Shown here: positions 50,050 to 59,943 of the stretch, one piece after another
How positions within the stretch are numbered: the first letter of the stretch is position 1
Layout: each line of letters opens with the position of its first letter
NCBI RefSeq assembly: GCF_018252635.1
Contig: NZ_JAGTXM010000004.1
Span: 372,001-436,000 of the forward strand
From: Citrobacter amalonaticus
GTDB lineage: Bacteria; Pseudomonadota; Gammaproteobacteria; Enterobacterales; Enterobacteriaceae
Reading direction: 5' to 3'
Length of the DNA stretch: 64,000 nt
Notes under the pieces: model-generated
The model's input: only the letters and a program-made list of their open reading frames with translations
What the model was told of the DNA's origin: nothing
Database searches by the model: none
Position numbers and translations under genes: made by a program

Positions 50050-52011
50050 ATGCGCCCGTCTCCACATCGCCTTGAATTGTTAAGCCCGGCACGTGATACC
50101 GCCATTGCCCGCGAAGCCATTTTGCATGGTGCAGATGCCGTCTATATTGGTGGTCCTGGCTTTGGAGCGCGTCATAATGCCAGCAATAGCCTGAAAGATA
50201 TCGCCGAACTGGTGCCGTTTGCCCATCGCTATGGCGCAAAAATTTTTATCACGCTAAACACAATTCTTCACGATGATGAACTGGAGCCCGCACAGCGGCT
50301 GATTACCGATCTCTACCAGACCGGCGTTGACGCACTGATCGTCCAGGATATGGGCATTCTGGAGCTCGACATCCCGCCCATCGAACTGCATGCCAGCACC
50401 CAGTGCGATATTCGCAGCGTGGAGAAGGCCAAATTTCTCGCTGATGTGGGATTCACGCAGATCGTGCTGGCGCGTGAACTGAGTCTTGAGCAGATTCAGG
50501 CCATTCATCAGTCAACCGATGCCACCATCGAATTTTTTGTCCACGGGGCGCTATGCGTGGCGTATTCGGGACAGTGCTATATTTCGCATGCGCAAACGGG
50601 GCGTAGCGCCAACCGTGGCGACTGCTCGCAGGCATGCCGCTTACCGTACACCCTGAAAGACGATCAGGGGCGGGTGGTGTCGTATGAAAAACATCTGCTG
50701 TCGATGAAAGATAACGATCAAACGGCTAACCTGGGGGCGCTTATCGACGCCGGTGTGCGTTCCTTCAAGATTGAAGGGCGTTACAAAGACATGAGCTACG
50801 TGAAGAATATCACCGCCCACTATCGGCAGATGCTGGATGCCATCATTGAAGAGCGCGATGACCTGGCGCGGGCTTCCGCCGGACGCACGGAACATTTCTT
50901 TACCCCGTCAACGGATAAAACCTTTCATCGCGGCAGTACCGACTACTTTGTGAATGCACGTAAAGGGGATATCGGCGCGTTTGATTCGCCAAAGTTTATC
51001 GGCCTGCCGGTCGGTGAAGTGCTGAATGTGGCGAAAGATCACCTCGACGTTGAGGTCAGCGAACCGCTGGCGAACGGCGATGGTCTTAACGTCCTGATCA
51101 AACGTGATGTTGTGGGCTTTCGCGCCAATACGGTCGAAAAAACGGGACATCATCGCTACCGAGTCTGGCCGAATGAGATGCCCGCCGATCTGCATAAACT
51201 GCGCCCACACCATCCGCTGAACCGCAATCTCGATCACAACTGGCAGCAGGCGTTAACCAAAACCTCAAGCGAGCGTCGGGTGGCGGTGGATATTGAACTG
51301 GGCGGCTGGCAGGAACAGCTGATCCTGACGTTGACCAGTGAAGAGGGCGTCAGTATCACCCATACGCTGGATGGACTCTTTGATGAGGCCAACAATGCTG
51401 AAAAAGCGTTGAACGGCCTGAAGGATGGACTGGCAAAACTGGGCCAGACGATCTATTACGCTCGCGAAATTGCAGTGAATCTGCCCGGTGCCCTGTTTGT
51501 ACCGAACAGCCTGCTTAATGCGTTCCGCCGGGAAGCCGTGGAGATGCTGGACGCCGCGCGTCTTGCAAGCTACTCGCGCGGCGTTCGCAAGCCCGTGTCT
51601 GAACCTGCACCGGTTTACCCGCAAACGCATCTGAGTTTTCTGGCCAACGTTTACAATCATAAGGCACGGGCGTTTTATCATCGCTATGGCGTACAGTTAA
51701 TTGATGCGGCCTATGAAGCACATGAAGAAAAGGGCGATGTGCCGGTGATGATCACCAAGCACTGCCTGCGCTTTGCCTTTAATCTGTGCCCGAAGCAGGC
51801 GAAAGGCAATATCAAGAGCTGGAAGGCGACGCCGATGCAACTGGTCAACGGCGATGAGGTGTTAACGCTGAAATTTGATTGCCGCCCGTGCGAAATGCAC
51901 GTGATCGGTAAAATCAAACATCACATTCTGAAGATGCCGCAACCCGGCAGCGTGGTGGCTTCCGTCAGCCCGGAAGAGCTGATGAAAACGCTGCCGAAGC
52001 GCGGAGGTTAA
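50050..52011 (+). CDS. rlhA: RlhA (YdcP), 23S rRNA C2501 5-hydroxycytidine synthase
   Basis: RlhA hydroxylates C2501 of 23S rRNA. The 653-residue U32-family protein shows an N-terminal TIM-like barrel (GADAVYIGGPGFGARHNA), the U32 signature ALCVAYSGQCYISHAQTGRSANRG, and clustered cysteines (RGDCSQACR; late CRPC) likely to bind an iron-sulfur cluster. Length and position match E. coli YdcP. Confidence 0.94.
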   Translation: MRPSPHRLELLSPARDTAIAREAILHGADAVYIGGPGFGARHNASNSLKDIAELVPFAHRYGAKIFITLNTILHDDELEPAQRLITDLYQTGVDALIVQDMGILELDIPPIELHASTQCDIRSVEKAKFLADVGFTQIVLARELSLEQIQAIHQSTDATIEFFVHGALCVAYSGQCYISHAQTGRSANRGDCSQACRLPYTLKDDQGRVVSYEKHLLSMKDNDQTANLGALIDAGVRSFKIEGRYKDMSYVKNITAHYRQMLDAIIEERDDLARASAGRTEHFFTPSTDKTFHRGSTDYFVNARKGDIGAFDSPKFIGLPVGEVLNVAKDHLDVEVSEPLANGDGLNVLIKRDVVGFRANTVEKTGHHRYRVWPNEMPADLHKLRPHHPLNRNLDHNWQQALTKTSSERRVAVDIELGGWQEQLILTLTSEEGVSITHTLDGLFDEANNAEKALNGLKDGLAKLGQTIYYAREIAVNLPGALFVPNSLLNAFRREAVEMLDAARLASYSRGVRKPVSEPAPVYPQTHLSFLANVYNHKARAFYHRYGVQLIDAAYEAHEEKGDVPVMITKHCLRFAFNLCPKQAKGNIKSWKATPMQLVNGDEVLTLKFDCRPCEMHVIGKIKHHILKMPQPGSVVASVSPEELMKTLPKRGG

Positions 52012-52012
52012 G

Positions 52013-52249
52013 TTAAGGCCTGGGCAAGTGGCTCTCCGGCCTGCGTGATTTTTGCCAGTCATGGTGCTCGCGCAGGCTTTCAGCAGACTCCTCTGCCACG
52101 GAACGCAGCTCATCGCTATCCGCTTCATGTCGCAACTGATGATCCACATTTTTGACCCACAGGAATTCATGACCTTTATGTCCAGCCATGAGTTGACCGG
52201 AAAACAACGCGCAGGTAAGCAAAATAACCGATAACGTTTTTGGAAACAT
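52013..52249 (-). CDS. yncJ: YncJ, small periplasmic protein
   Basis: The 78 residues start MFPKTLSVILLTCALFSGQLMA, a signal peptide, followed by GHKGHEFLWVKNVDHQLRHEADSDELR, as in E. coli YncJ (76). It should be periplasmic. The function is unknown; E. coli yncJ belongs to the CpxR envelope-stress regulon in some reports. It converges on rlhA with one base between stops. Confidence 0.92.
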   Translation of the reverse strand: MFPKTLSVILLTCALFSGQLMAGHKGHEFLWVKNVDHQLRHEADSDELRSVAEESAESLREHHDWQKSRRPESHLPRP

Positions 52250-52342
52250 GATGCCACTCTCTGGTTGCGGTTTGTGGGAATGATGCCAACACTTTCGTTT
52301 GGTTATTATTCAATTATTCAAGTTAATGCAAAAGATTTGTCA

Positions 52343-52373
52343 GCGCCGGGTAAGCCTGGAGCTTACCCGGTGC
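52343..52373 (-). terminator. Terminator of the cioAB operon
   Basis: On the minus strand a 13-bp stem with one mismatch (GCACCGGGTAAGC and GCTTACCCGGCGC) follows the small-gene stop by a few bases. A T-containing run (ATCTTTTG) comes after it. Confidence 0.65.
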
Positions 52374-52375
52374 AG

Positions 52376-52504
52376 TTAGTGAGATTTAAATCCCGCCGCC
52401 GTCATGATCAGGCGAAAGAACATTCCTGTGACCGCCAGCGTAAGCACACTGCCGCCCCAGAGGATGACCAGCCACATCAGGCGTTTCCAGACAGATTGTT
52501 GCAT
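52376..52504 (-). CDS. DUF2474-type 42-residue membrane protein of the bd oxidase operon
   Basis: A 42-residue frame begins MQQSVWKRLMWLVILWGGSV and has one transmembrane helix, ending TAAGFKSH. Its ATG overlaps the cioB stop (TGATG), so it is translationally coupled. Small single-helix partners of bd oxidases (CydX, AppX, DUF2474) occupy this place in other operons and help stabilise the hemes. The DUF2474 assignment is from pattern memory. It is easily missed by gene callers. Confidence 0.8.
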   Translation of the reverse strand: MQQSVWKRLMWLVILWGGSVLTLAVTGMFFRLIMTAAGFKSH

Positions 52505-53514
52505 CAATGATACCCCTCGCCATGTTGAACCTTGCCGCGAAACACGTAGTAACTCCAGAAGGTATAAACCAGAATAATTGGGATGATCAGTAGCGCGCCG
52601 ACCAGCATAAAGCCCTGACTTTGCGCGGGAGCGGCCGCCTGCCAGAGCGTAATGGATGGCGGAATAATATGCGGCCAGATACTGATCCCCAGTCCGCTGA
52701 AGCCGAGAAAAATCAGTCCGAGGGTCAACACAAAAGGTCGTGCGTGGCTGTGTTGCTGGTTAAGCGTTCGCCATAGCCAGAAGCCAATCGTCGCCACCAG
52801 CAGCGGAACCGGCAACAGGAACCACAGATTAGGCAGCGCAAACCAGCGTTCCGCTATCGCCGGGTGCGCCAGTGGGGTCCACAGGCTGATCGTCGCAATT
52901 ACCAGTAGCATCACCAGCAGCAACTTTTTCGCCACGACGCGCATTTTATCCTGCAACGGATTTTCACTTTTCATCACCAGCCAGGTGGCACCCAGCAGCG
53001 CGTAAGTGACCACCAGTCCTGCACCACAGAACAGGGTGAAAGGGGTGAACCAGTCAAATGGTCCGCCGCTGAAACGGCGACCGGTGACGGTAAAACCGTT
53101 GATCACCGCACCCACTACCACGCCCTGAGTGAATGTCGCCAGAATCGAACCGCAGAGAAAGGCTTTATCCCAGAACGGACGATGAGCGGGCGTAGCGTTG
53201 AAGCGAAATTCAAAGGCGACGCCGCGAAAAATCAGTCCAATAAGCATCAGCGTCAGTGGGATAGTCAGGGCATCAATAATCACCGCATAGGCCAGCGGAA
53301 ACGCGCCGAACAGCCCGGCACCGCCGAGAACCAGCCAGGTTTCATTACCATCCCAGACCGGGGCCACGCTGTTCACCATCACGTCGCGATCGCGGGCATC
53401 GCGGATGGCGGGAAACAAAATGCCAATACCTAAATCAAATCCGTCCATTACGATGTACATCAGTGTGGCGAAGACGATGATGACGAACCAGATGACTGAT
53501 AAATCAATACCCAT
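52504..53514 (-). CDS. cioB: Cytochrome bd-type quinol oxidase subunit II (CioB/CydB)
   Basis: The 336 residues start MGIDLSVIWFVIIVFATLMYIVMDGFDLG, the family signature of subunit II, and have about eight transmembrane helices. With subunit I it forms a quinol oxidase that reduces O2 to water without pumping protons. It overlaps subunit I by one base (TAATG). It is shorter than E. coli CydB (379), as in the cyanide-insensitive branch. Confidence 0.9.
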   Translation of the reverse strand: MGIDLSVIWFVIIVFATLMYIVMDGFDLGIGILFPAIRDARDRDVMVNSVAPVWDGNETWLVLGGAGLFGAFPLAYAVIIDALTIPLTLMLIGLIFRGVAFEFRFNATPAHRPFWDKAFLCGSILATFTQGVVVGAVINGFTVTGRRFSGGPFDWFTPFTLFCGAGLVVTYALLGATWLVMKSENPLQDKMRVVAKKLLLVMLLVIATISLWTPLAHPAIAERWFALPNLWFLLPVPLLVATIGFWLWRTLNQQHSHARPFVLTLGLIFLGFSGLGISIWPHIIPPSITLWQAAAPAQSQGFMLVGALLIIPIILVYTFWSYYVFRGKVQHGEGYH

Positions 53515-54917
53515 TAGCGGTGTGCCTCATGTTGAGAATCGAGGACGGCAGCAGACAGCGGTCTGGCAGGCGTGCCGGTTGGCGGTGTGGGAGAAAGTAT
53601 GTCCTGCGGCCCTTTACGGATAAGGCGGATCATGTAGCTGTAACCCACGCCGAAGACGGCGCTATAGACGACAAAGAACGCCAGCAGGGAAATACTCATG
53701 TGCAGGTCGCCGTGGGCGGAGACCGCATCCGCAGTGCGTTGCAGGCCATAGACAACCCACGGCTGACGGCCTACTTCGGTTGTTACCCATCCGGCCAGAA
53801 TCGCGATAAGTCCGGACGGCCCCATCCATAAGGCAAAGCGCAAGAAAGGACGCGAGGTAAACAGGCGCTGTTTATAGCGCAACCACAGGGCGCATACGCC
53901 AAGCAGGATCATCAGCATGCCGAGGCCTGCCATAATACGAAACGACCAGAAGACTATCGTCGAGTTTGGGCGGTCTTCCTTCGCAAACTCTTTCAACGCC
54001 GGAACCTGTTTATCCAGGCTGTGCGTCAGGATCAGGCTACCCAGCGCCGGGATTTCCAGTCCATAACGGGTACGTTCCTGTTCCATGTCCGGCCAGCCAA
54101 ACAGCAACAGCGGAGTCGGTTCTCCCGGTGGATTTTCCCAGTGGCCCTCAATGGCGGCAATTTTGGCAGGCTGGTGTTTTAGCGTATTCAGACCATGCAT
54201 GTCGCCAATAAGCGCCTGAAGGGGAGCGATAATCAGCGTCATCCACAGCGCCATCGAGAACATCGCGCGAATGGCAGGCGTGTTGTTTCCGCGCAGCAAA
54301 TGCCAGGCAGCCGACGCGCCAACAAACAGCGCACTACTCAGAAACGCCGCTACCGACATGTGCAGCAAGCGGTAAGGAAATGAAGGGTTGAAAATAACCG
54401 CAAACCAGTCCACCGGCACGACCTGACCGTTGACGATTTCATAGCCCTGCGGCGTCTGCATCCAGCTGTTGGACGCGAGGATCCAGAAGGTGGAAATAAT
54501 GGTGCCCAGCGCAACCATACAGGTGGAGAAAAAGTGTAATCCGGGGCCAACCTTGTTCCAGCCAAACAGCATCACACCGAGGAACCCGGCTTCCAGGAAG
54601 AACGCGGTGAGCACCTCGTAGGTCAGCAATGGCCCAGTGATACTGCCGGCGAACTCGGAAAACCCGCTCCAGTTGGTACCAAACTGGTAGGCCATCACCA
54701 GACCGGACACCACGCCCATACCAAAGTTAACGGCGAATATTTTCGACCAGAACTGGTAGAGCGAGCGCCAGACGGGATTTTTGCTTTTAAGCCAAAGGCC
54801 TTCCAGCACCGCAAGATAGCTGGCAAGGCCAATAGTAATCGCCGGAAAAATAATGTGGAAGGAAACCGTAAAGGCGAACTGGATCCTTGCCAGATGAAAC
54901 GCATCAAGACCGAACAT
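53514..54917 (-). CDS. cioA: Cytochrome bd-type quinol oxidase subunit I (CioA type, short Q loop)
   Basis: The start ATG (MFGLDAFHLARIQFAF) lies six bases after GGAG; a GTG four codons upstream lies within that site. The 467-residue length, against 522 for E. coli CydA, means the long Q-loop insert is missing, which marks the CioA branch. His21 is the expected axial heme ligand, and VGRQPWVVYG is the conserved GRQPW block. The operon has no place in E. coli K-12 between yncJ and ydcR. Cyanide insensitivity is inferred from family only. Confidence 0.92.
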   Translation of the reverse strand: MFGLDAFHLARIQFAFTVSFHIIFPAITIGLASYLAVLEGLWLKSKNPVWRSLYQFWSKIFAVNFGMGVVSGLVMAYQFGTNWSGFSEFAGSITGPLLTYEVLTAFFLEAGFLGVMLFGWNKVGPGLHFFSTCMVALGTIISTFWILASNSWMQTPQGYEIVNGQVVPVDWFAVIFNPSFPYRLLHMSVAAFLSSALFVGASAAWHLLRGNNTPAIRAMFSMALWMTLIIAPLQALIGDMHGLNTLKHQPAKIAAIEGHWENPPGEPTPLLLFGWPDMEQERTRYGLEIPALGSLILTHSLDKQVPALKEFAKEDRPNSTIVFWSFRIMAGLGMLMILLGVCALWLRYKQRLFTSRPFLRFALWMGPSGLIAILAGWVTTEVGRQPWVVYGLQRTADAVSAHGDLHMSISLLAFFVVYSAVFGVGYSYMIRLIRKGPQDILSPTPPTGTPARPLSAAVLDSQHEAHR

Positions 54918-55087
54918 GCAGTGCTCCACAGCAAAAATTGATTCAGCGCAATTTTAAGTCTTTGACGATTTCAGTATCAGAAACAGTAGGGGCTTTTAAA
55001 ACCATAACAGTTACCAAAGTGTTGAGAATTTTACTTACTGATATACACTGCGTGAGTCCACATGTTTTGACTCGCAAGAGAGTAACG

Positions 55088-56497
55088 ATGAAAAAGTATC
55101 AGAGACTGGCTGAACAACTCTGTGAGCAGATCGCTTCTGGCGTCTGGCAACCAGGCGATCGTCTGCCGTCTCTGCGTGAGCAGGTGGTCAGCAGCGGGAT
55201 GAGTTTTATGACCGTCGGGCACGCCTATCAGCTGCTGGAAAGTCAGGGACGGATCATCGCGCGCCCTCAGTCCGGCTACTATGTTGCGCCGCGCCCGGTT
55301 CACCAGACAACGGTGCAACCGGCCCAGGTGATACGCGACGAAGCGGTAGATATCAACACCTATATCTTCGAGATGCTACAGGCCAGCCGGGATGCGTCGG
55401 TGATGCCGTTTGCCTCTGCATTTCCCGATCCGCGTCTATTTCCCCTCCAGCAGTTGAACCGTTCCCTGGCACAGGTGAGCAGAACCGCAACCGCGATGAG
55501 CGTGATTGAGAATCTGCCGCCAGGTAACGCCGAATTGCGCCACGCCATTGCCCGTCGCTACGCCTTACAGGGCATTACCGTCTCGCCTGATGATATTGTC
55601 ATCACCGCCGGGGCGCTGGAGGCGCTTAACCTGAGCCTGCAGGCGGTGACTGAACCGGGTGACTGGGTGATTGTCGAAAACCCTTGTTTCTACGGTGCGT
55701 TACAGGCGCTGGAACGACTTCGCCTTAAAGCGCTGTCGGTTGCCACTGACGTGAAAGAGGGAATCGACCTCGCGGCGCTGGAGCAGGCGTTGCAGGCGTA
55801 TCCGGTCAAAGCATGCTGGCTGATGACCAACAGCCAGAACCCGCTCGGCTTTACCCTCAGTCCGGAGAAAAAGGCGCGTCTGGTTGAGATACTCGATCGC
55901 CATAACGTGATGTTGATTGAAGATGACGTCTACAGCGAACTCTATTTTGGTCGGGAGAAACCATTACCAGCCAAAGCGTGGGATCGGGCTGACAAGGTGC
56001 TGCACTGCTCGTCGTTTTCCAAATGTCTGGTGCCAGGCTTTCGCATTGGCTGGGTTGCCGCAGGCAAACATGCCCGCCAGATCCAGCGTTTACAACTGAT
56101 GAGTACGCTCTCCACCAGTTCACCGATGCAGCTGGCGCTGGTCGATTATCTCTCCACACGCCGCTATGATGCCCATCTGCGCCGCCTGCGGCGGCAACTG
56201 GCAGAACGTAAACAGCTGGCATGGCAAACGCTTTTGCGTCATCTCCCTGCGGAAGTCAAAATACATCACAACAACAGCGGCTATTTTCTCTGGCTCGAAC
56301 TGCCGGAATCTCTGGATGCGGGTGAACTGACCGCGCAGGCATTGGCTCACCATATCAGCATCGCACCGGGGAAAATGTTCTCGACCTCAGACACCTGGAA
56401 ACGCTTTTTCCGCTTCAATACCGCATGGGGTTGGGGAGAACGTGAAGAAGCCGCGGTAAAACAACTGGGGCAACTTATTCGCGCCCTGATGAAATAA
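55088..56497 (+). CDS. ydcR: YdcR, MocR/GabR-type regulator with aminotransferase domain
   Basis: The start MKKYQRLAEQLCEQI gives 469 residues (E. coli 468); the open frame to 54887 is leader. A GntR winged helix (QPGDRLPSLREQV) is fused to a PLP fold-type I aminotransferase-like domain, with the PLP lysine in SSFSKCLVPGFRIGW. It is divergent from cioA and upstream of the ydcS operon, which it may regulate. Its effector is unknown. Confidence 0.94.
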   Translation: MKKYQRLAEQLCEQIASGVWQPGDRLPSLREQVVSSGMSFMTVGHAYQLLESQGRIIARPQSGYYVAPRPVHQTTVQPAQVIRDEAVDINTYIFEMLQASRDASVMPFASAFPDPRLFPLQQLNRSLAQVSRTATAMSVIENLPPGNAELRHAIARRYALQGITVSPDDIVITAGALEALNLSLQAVTEPGDWVIVENPCFYGALQALERLRLKALSVATDVKEGIDLAALEQALQAYPVKACWLMTNSQNPLGFTLSPEKKARLVEILDRHNVMLIEDDVYSELYFGREKPLPAKAWDRADKVLHCSSFSKCLVPGFRIGWVAAGKHARQIQRLQLMSTLSTSSPMQLALVDYLSTRRYDAHLRRLRRQLAERKQLAWQTLLRHLPAEVKIHHNNSGYFLWLELPESLDAGELTAQALAHHISIAPGKMFSTSDTWKRFFRFNTAWGWGEREEAAVKQLGQLIRALMK

Positions 56498-56502
56498 AAC
56501 AT

Positions 56503-56542
56503 ACGCGCGATTCTATATAAAAGAATAGCGCGTTCTTATTTA
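56503..56542 (+). terminator. Likely ydcR terminator
   Basis: ACGCGCGATTCT and AGAATAGCGCGT pair with one mismatch around a seven-base loop, followed by TCTTATTTA, six bases beyond the ydcR stop. Confidence 0.55.
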
Positions 56543-56640
56543 GAAAATATCAGCAAGAACCGTACGATTTTATTTCCCGCAGAGCATCATAGGAAATATC
56601 AATAGCTTTTGTTTTTCCTCCTCGTCAGCTAACCCCTTGT

Positions 56641-56647
56641 CTATACT
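56641..56647 (+). promoter_or_regulatory. Sigma-S type promoter of ydcS
   Basis: CTATACT is a perfect RpoS-preferred extended -10. Transcription would start near 56654, giving a leader of about 170 bases before ydcS. E. coli ydcS is a known RpoS-dependent gene. The rest of the 324-base gap upstream of ydcS holds no gene that I can see. Confidence 0.7.
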
Positions 56648-56821
56648 CCAGAAGATAACTGCGCAATACCGCACGCCGGGGCGTAATGCGCGTTATGTCA
56701 CAACCTGATTAAATTTCCTCGTGCCGGGAGGTGCGCTGACGACGCGCCGACTATTTTTAGGAAAGGACATATATTTACGGCATGGCTGCCGCTCAATATT
56801 TTGCGACAGGAGTAAGATCTT

Positions 56822-57967
56822 ATGAGCAAGAAATTTGCCCGCAGCAGCCTGTGCGCGCTCAGTATGACGCTGATGACCGCGCACGCCGCCGAACCGCCTA
56901 CCGCTTTAGGCGAGGGCGAAGGCCGCCTGGATATTATCGCCTGGCCGGGTTATATCGAACGCGGTCAGACCGATAAACAGTACGACTGGGTGACGCAATT
57001 CGAAAAAGAGACCGGTTGTGCGGTTAACGTTAAAACGGCAGCGACATCGGATGAAATGGTCAGTCTGATGGCGAAAGGCGGGTACGATCTGGTAACCGCC
57101 TCTGGCGATGCCTCGTTACGTCTGATCATGGGAAAACGCGTGCAGCCGATTAATACGGCGCTTATTCCTGGCTGGAAAAACGTCGATCCCCGTGTGGTCA
57201 ACGGCGACTGGTTCAACGTGGCGGGAAAAGTCTACGGCACGCCGTATCAGTGGGGGCCGAACCTGCTGATGTACAACACGCAAACCTTCCCGACGCCACC
57301 AGACAGCTGGAACGTGGTGTTCGTTGAACAAAACCTTCCGGACGGAAAAAGCAACAAAGGCCGCGTTCAGGCCTATGACGGACCGATTTACATTGCCGAT
57401 GCGGCGCTGTTTGTGAAAGCCACCCAGCCGCAACTGGGGATCTCGGATCCGTATCAACTCACCGAAGAACAGTATCAGGCGGTATTGAAAGTCCTGCGCG
57501 ATCAGCATGGTTTGATTCACCGTTACTGGCACGACACCACGGTACAAATGAGCGATTTCAAAAATGAGGGCGTCGTGGCCTCGAGCGCCTGGCCGTATCA
57601 GGCGAACGCCCTGAAAGGCGAAGGACAACACATCGGCACCGTGTTCCCGAAAGAGGGCGTCACCGGCTGGGCCGATACCACCATGCTGCACAGCGAAGCG
57701 AAACACCCTGTTTGTGCCTACAAATGGATGAACTGGTCGTTAACACCCAAAGTACAGGGCGATGTGGCCGCGTGGTTTGGATCGCTACCGGTGGTGGCTG
57801 AAGGCTGCAAAGCCAGTACGTTGCTGGGCGAAAAAGGCTGTGAAACCAATGGCTACCGCTATTTTGACAAAATTGCCTTCTGGAAAACGCCTGTCGCGGA
57901 AGGGGGTAAGTTCGTGCCGTACAGTCGCTGGACGCAGGATTACATCGCCATCATGGGTGGTCGTTAA
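56822..57967 (+). CDS. ydcS: YdcS, ABC transporter periplasmic binding protein (polyamine type)
   Basis: The 381-residue precursor has a signal peptide (MSKKFARSSLCALSMTLMTAHA) and a PotD-like body (LDIIAWPGYIERGQ, YDLVTASGDASLRLI). With YdcTUV and PatD it fits a putrescine/polyamine uptake and degradation unit. E. coli YdcS has also been reported to make complexed polyhydroxybutyrate. It is first in a five-gene operon behind a sigma-S-type promoter. Confidence 0.94.
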   Translation: MSKKFARSSLCALSMTLMTAHAAEPPTALGEGEGRLDIIAWPGYIERGQTDKQYDWVTQFEKETGCAVNVKTAATSDEMVSLMAKGGYDLVTASGDASLRLIMGKRVQPINTALIPGWKNVDPRVVNGDWFNVAGKVYGTPYQWGPNLLMYNTQTFPTPPDSWNVVFVEQNLPDGKSNKGRVQAYDGPIYIADAALFVKATQPQLGISDPYQLTEEQYQAVLKVLRDQHGLIHRYWHDTTVQMSDFKNEGVVASSAWPYQANALKGEGQHIGTVFPKEGVTGWADTTMLHSEAKHPVCAYKWMNWSLTPKVQGDVAAWFGSLPVVAEGCKASTLLGEKGCETNGYRYFDKIAFWKTPVAEGGKFVPYSRWTQDYIAIMGGR

Positions 57968-57984
57968 CGTCACTGGGGTGATTT

Positions 57985-58998
57985 ATGACGTACGCAGTGG
58001 AGTTTGACAACGTCTCGCGCCTGTACGGTGACGTGCGGGCGGTCGATGGCGTCAGTATTGCGATTAAAGACGGTGAATTTTTCTCTATGCTGGGGCCCTC
58101 CGGCTCTGGCAAAACCACCTGCCTGCGGCTGATTGCCGGATTCGAACAGCTTTCCGGCGGTTCGATTGCCATCTTTGGCAAGCAGGCCCGCGATTTGCCG
58201 CCCTGGGAGCGGGATGTGAATACCGTTTTCCAGGATTACGCGCTGTTTCCCCACATGTCGATCCTCGACAATGTCGCTTATGGCCTGATGGTCAAAGGCG
58301 TTGATAAGAAACAGCGCCATGCCAGGGCTCGCGAGGCGCTGGAGAAGGTGGCGTTGGGGTTTGTCTTTGAGCGCAAGCCGTCACAGCTTTCCGGCGGTCA
58401 GCGTCAGCGGGTGGCGATCGCCCGGGCGCTGGTCAACGAACCGCGTGTGCTGTTGCTGGATGAACCGCTCGGCGCGCTGGATCTGAAGCTGCGCGAGCAG
58501 ATGCAACTGGAGCTGAAAAAACTCCAGCAGTCGCTGGGGATCACGTTCATCTTCGTGACTCACGATCAGGGCGAAGCGCTGTCGATGTCCGATCGTGTGG
58601 CGGTCTTTAACAACGGACGCATTGAGCAGGTGGATTCACCGCGTGAGCTATACATGCGTCCGCGCACGCCGTTTGTGGCGGGCTTCGTCGGGACATCGAA
58701 CGTCTTTGATCCGGCGATGGCCGCAAATGTTTGCGGAATGACGGGCAGTTACTCGCTACGTCCGGAGCATATCCGGCTCAATGTGGCTGGCGAGATCCAG
58801 GCTCAGGGAGTGATTCAGGCGGTGCAGTATCAAGGGGCCGCGACCCGTTTTGAGCTCAAGCTTACCGGCGGCGAAAAGCTGTTGGTCAGTCAGGCCAATC
58901 AGACGGGAGAACCTTTTGAAACAACGCTCGCACCCGGCCAGCCGGTGATGGTGTCATGGCCGCGCGAGGTCATGGTGCCACTGGTCGAGGAGAGGTGA
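57985..58998 (+). CDS. ydcT: YdcT, ABC transporter ATP-binding protein
   Basis: The 337 residues contain Walker A GPSGSGKTT (near 36-44), signature LSGGQRQRVAIARAL, Walker B VLLLDEPLGALD, and a C-terminal TOBE domain. It powers the YdcSTUV importer at the inner membrane face. It starts 17 bases after ydcS. Confidence 0.95.
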   Translation: MTYAVEFDNVSRLYGDVRAVDGVSIAIKDGEFFSMLGPSGSGKTTCLRLIAGFEQLSGGSIAIFGKQARDLPPWERDVNTVFQDYALFPHMSILDNVAYGLMVKGVDKKQRHARAREALEKVALGFVFERKPSQLSGGQRQRVAIARALVNEPRVLLLDEPLGALDLKLREQMQLELKKLQQSLGITFIFVTHDQGEALSMSDRVAVFNNGRIEQVDSPRELYMRPRTPFVAGFVGTSNVFDPAMAANVCGMTGSYSLRPEHIRLNVAGEIQAQGVIQAVQYQGAATRFELKLTGGEKLLVSQANQTGEPFETTLAPGQPVMVSWPREVMVPLVEER

Positions 58999-59943
58999 AT
59001 GGCAATGAACGTGCTTTCCACGCCTTCACGGCCTGGCGGTGTGAGTAAAATCACCGGCTTTTTCTGGCGTCATCCCGGACTGTGGCTGTTTTTGCTGCTG
59101 CTTGGACCGCTGATGTGGTTTGGTATTGTCTACTTTGGCTCGCTGCTGACGCTGCTGTGGCAAGGGTTTTACACCTTTGACGACTTCACGATGTCGGTGA
59201 CGCCGGACCTGACGCTTGCCAATCTTCGCGCGCTGTTTAATCCCGCCAACTACGACATCATTTTTCGCACGCTGATGATGGCGATCGCGGTGACGATAGC
59301 CAGCGCGATTCTGGCGTTTCCGATGGCATGGTACATGGCGCGTTATACCAGCGGTAAGATGAAAGCGTTTTTCTATATTGCGGTCATGCTGCCGATGTGG
59401 GCGAGTTATATTGTCAAAGCCTATGCCTGGACGTTGCTGTTGGCGAAAGATGGTGTGGCGCAGTGGTTTCTGGTCCATCTCGGCTTAGAACCTCTGTTAA
59501 CCAGCCTGCTGACGCTACCGGCGATAGGGGGTAACACACTTTCAACGTCAGGGTTGGGGCGTTTTATGGTGTTCGTCTACATCTGGCTGCCGTTTATGAT
59601 CCTGCCGGTTCAGGCCGCACTGGAACGGTTGCCACCGTCGCTGTTACAGGCGTCCGCCGACCTGGGGGCTCGTCCACGTCAGACCTTCCGCCATGTGGTT
59701 CTGCCGCTGGCGATCCCTGGTATCGCCGCCGGTTCGATCTTCACCTTTTCCCTGACGCTGGGTGATTTCATCGTGCCGCAACTGGTGGGGCCGCCGGGCT
59801 ATTTCATCGGCAACATGGTCTATTCCCAACAGGGCGCGATTGGCAACATGCCAATGGCGGCGGCGTTTACGCTGGTACCGATTGTGCTGATTGCCCTTTA
59901 TCTGGCGTTCGTGAAACGCCTGGGAGCGTTCGATGCACTCTGA
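58999..59943 (+). CDS. ydcU: YdcU, ABC transporter permease
   Basis: The 314-residue permease has about six helices of the PotB type and the EAA-loop region ([27 protein letters not shown]) that docks the ATPase. Its ATG directly abuts the ydcT stop codon. It overlaps ydcV by eleven bases. Confidence 0.94.
   Translation: MAMNVLSTPSRPGGVSKITGFFWRHPGLWLFLLLLGPLMWFGIVYFGSLLTLLWQGFYTFDDFTMSVTPDLTLANLRALFNPANYDIIFRTLMMAIAVTIASAILAFPMAWYMARYTSGKMKAFFYIAVMLPMWASYIVKAYAWTLLLAKDGVAQWFLVHLGLEPLLTSLLTLPAIGGNTLSTSGLGRFMVFVYIWLPFMILPVQAALERLPPSLLQASADLGARPRQTFRHVVLPLAIPGIAAGSIFTFSLTLGDFIVPQLVGPPGYFIGNMVYSQQGAIGNMPMAAAFTLVPIVLIALYLAFVKRLGAFDAL

Noticed and set aside
54938-54951. An FNR-like sequence (TTGAT-TCAG-CGCAA) upstream of cioA
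   Set aside because: It has two mismatches and lies only about 20 bases before the start codon, too close for an activator site.
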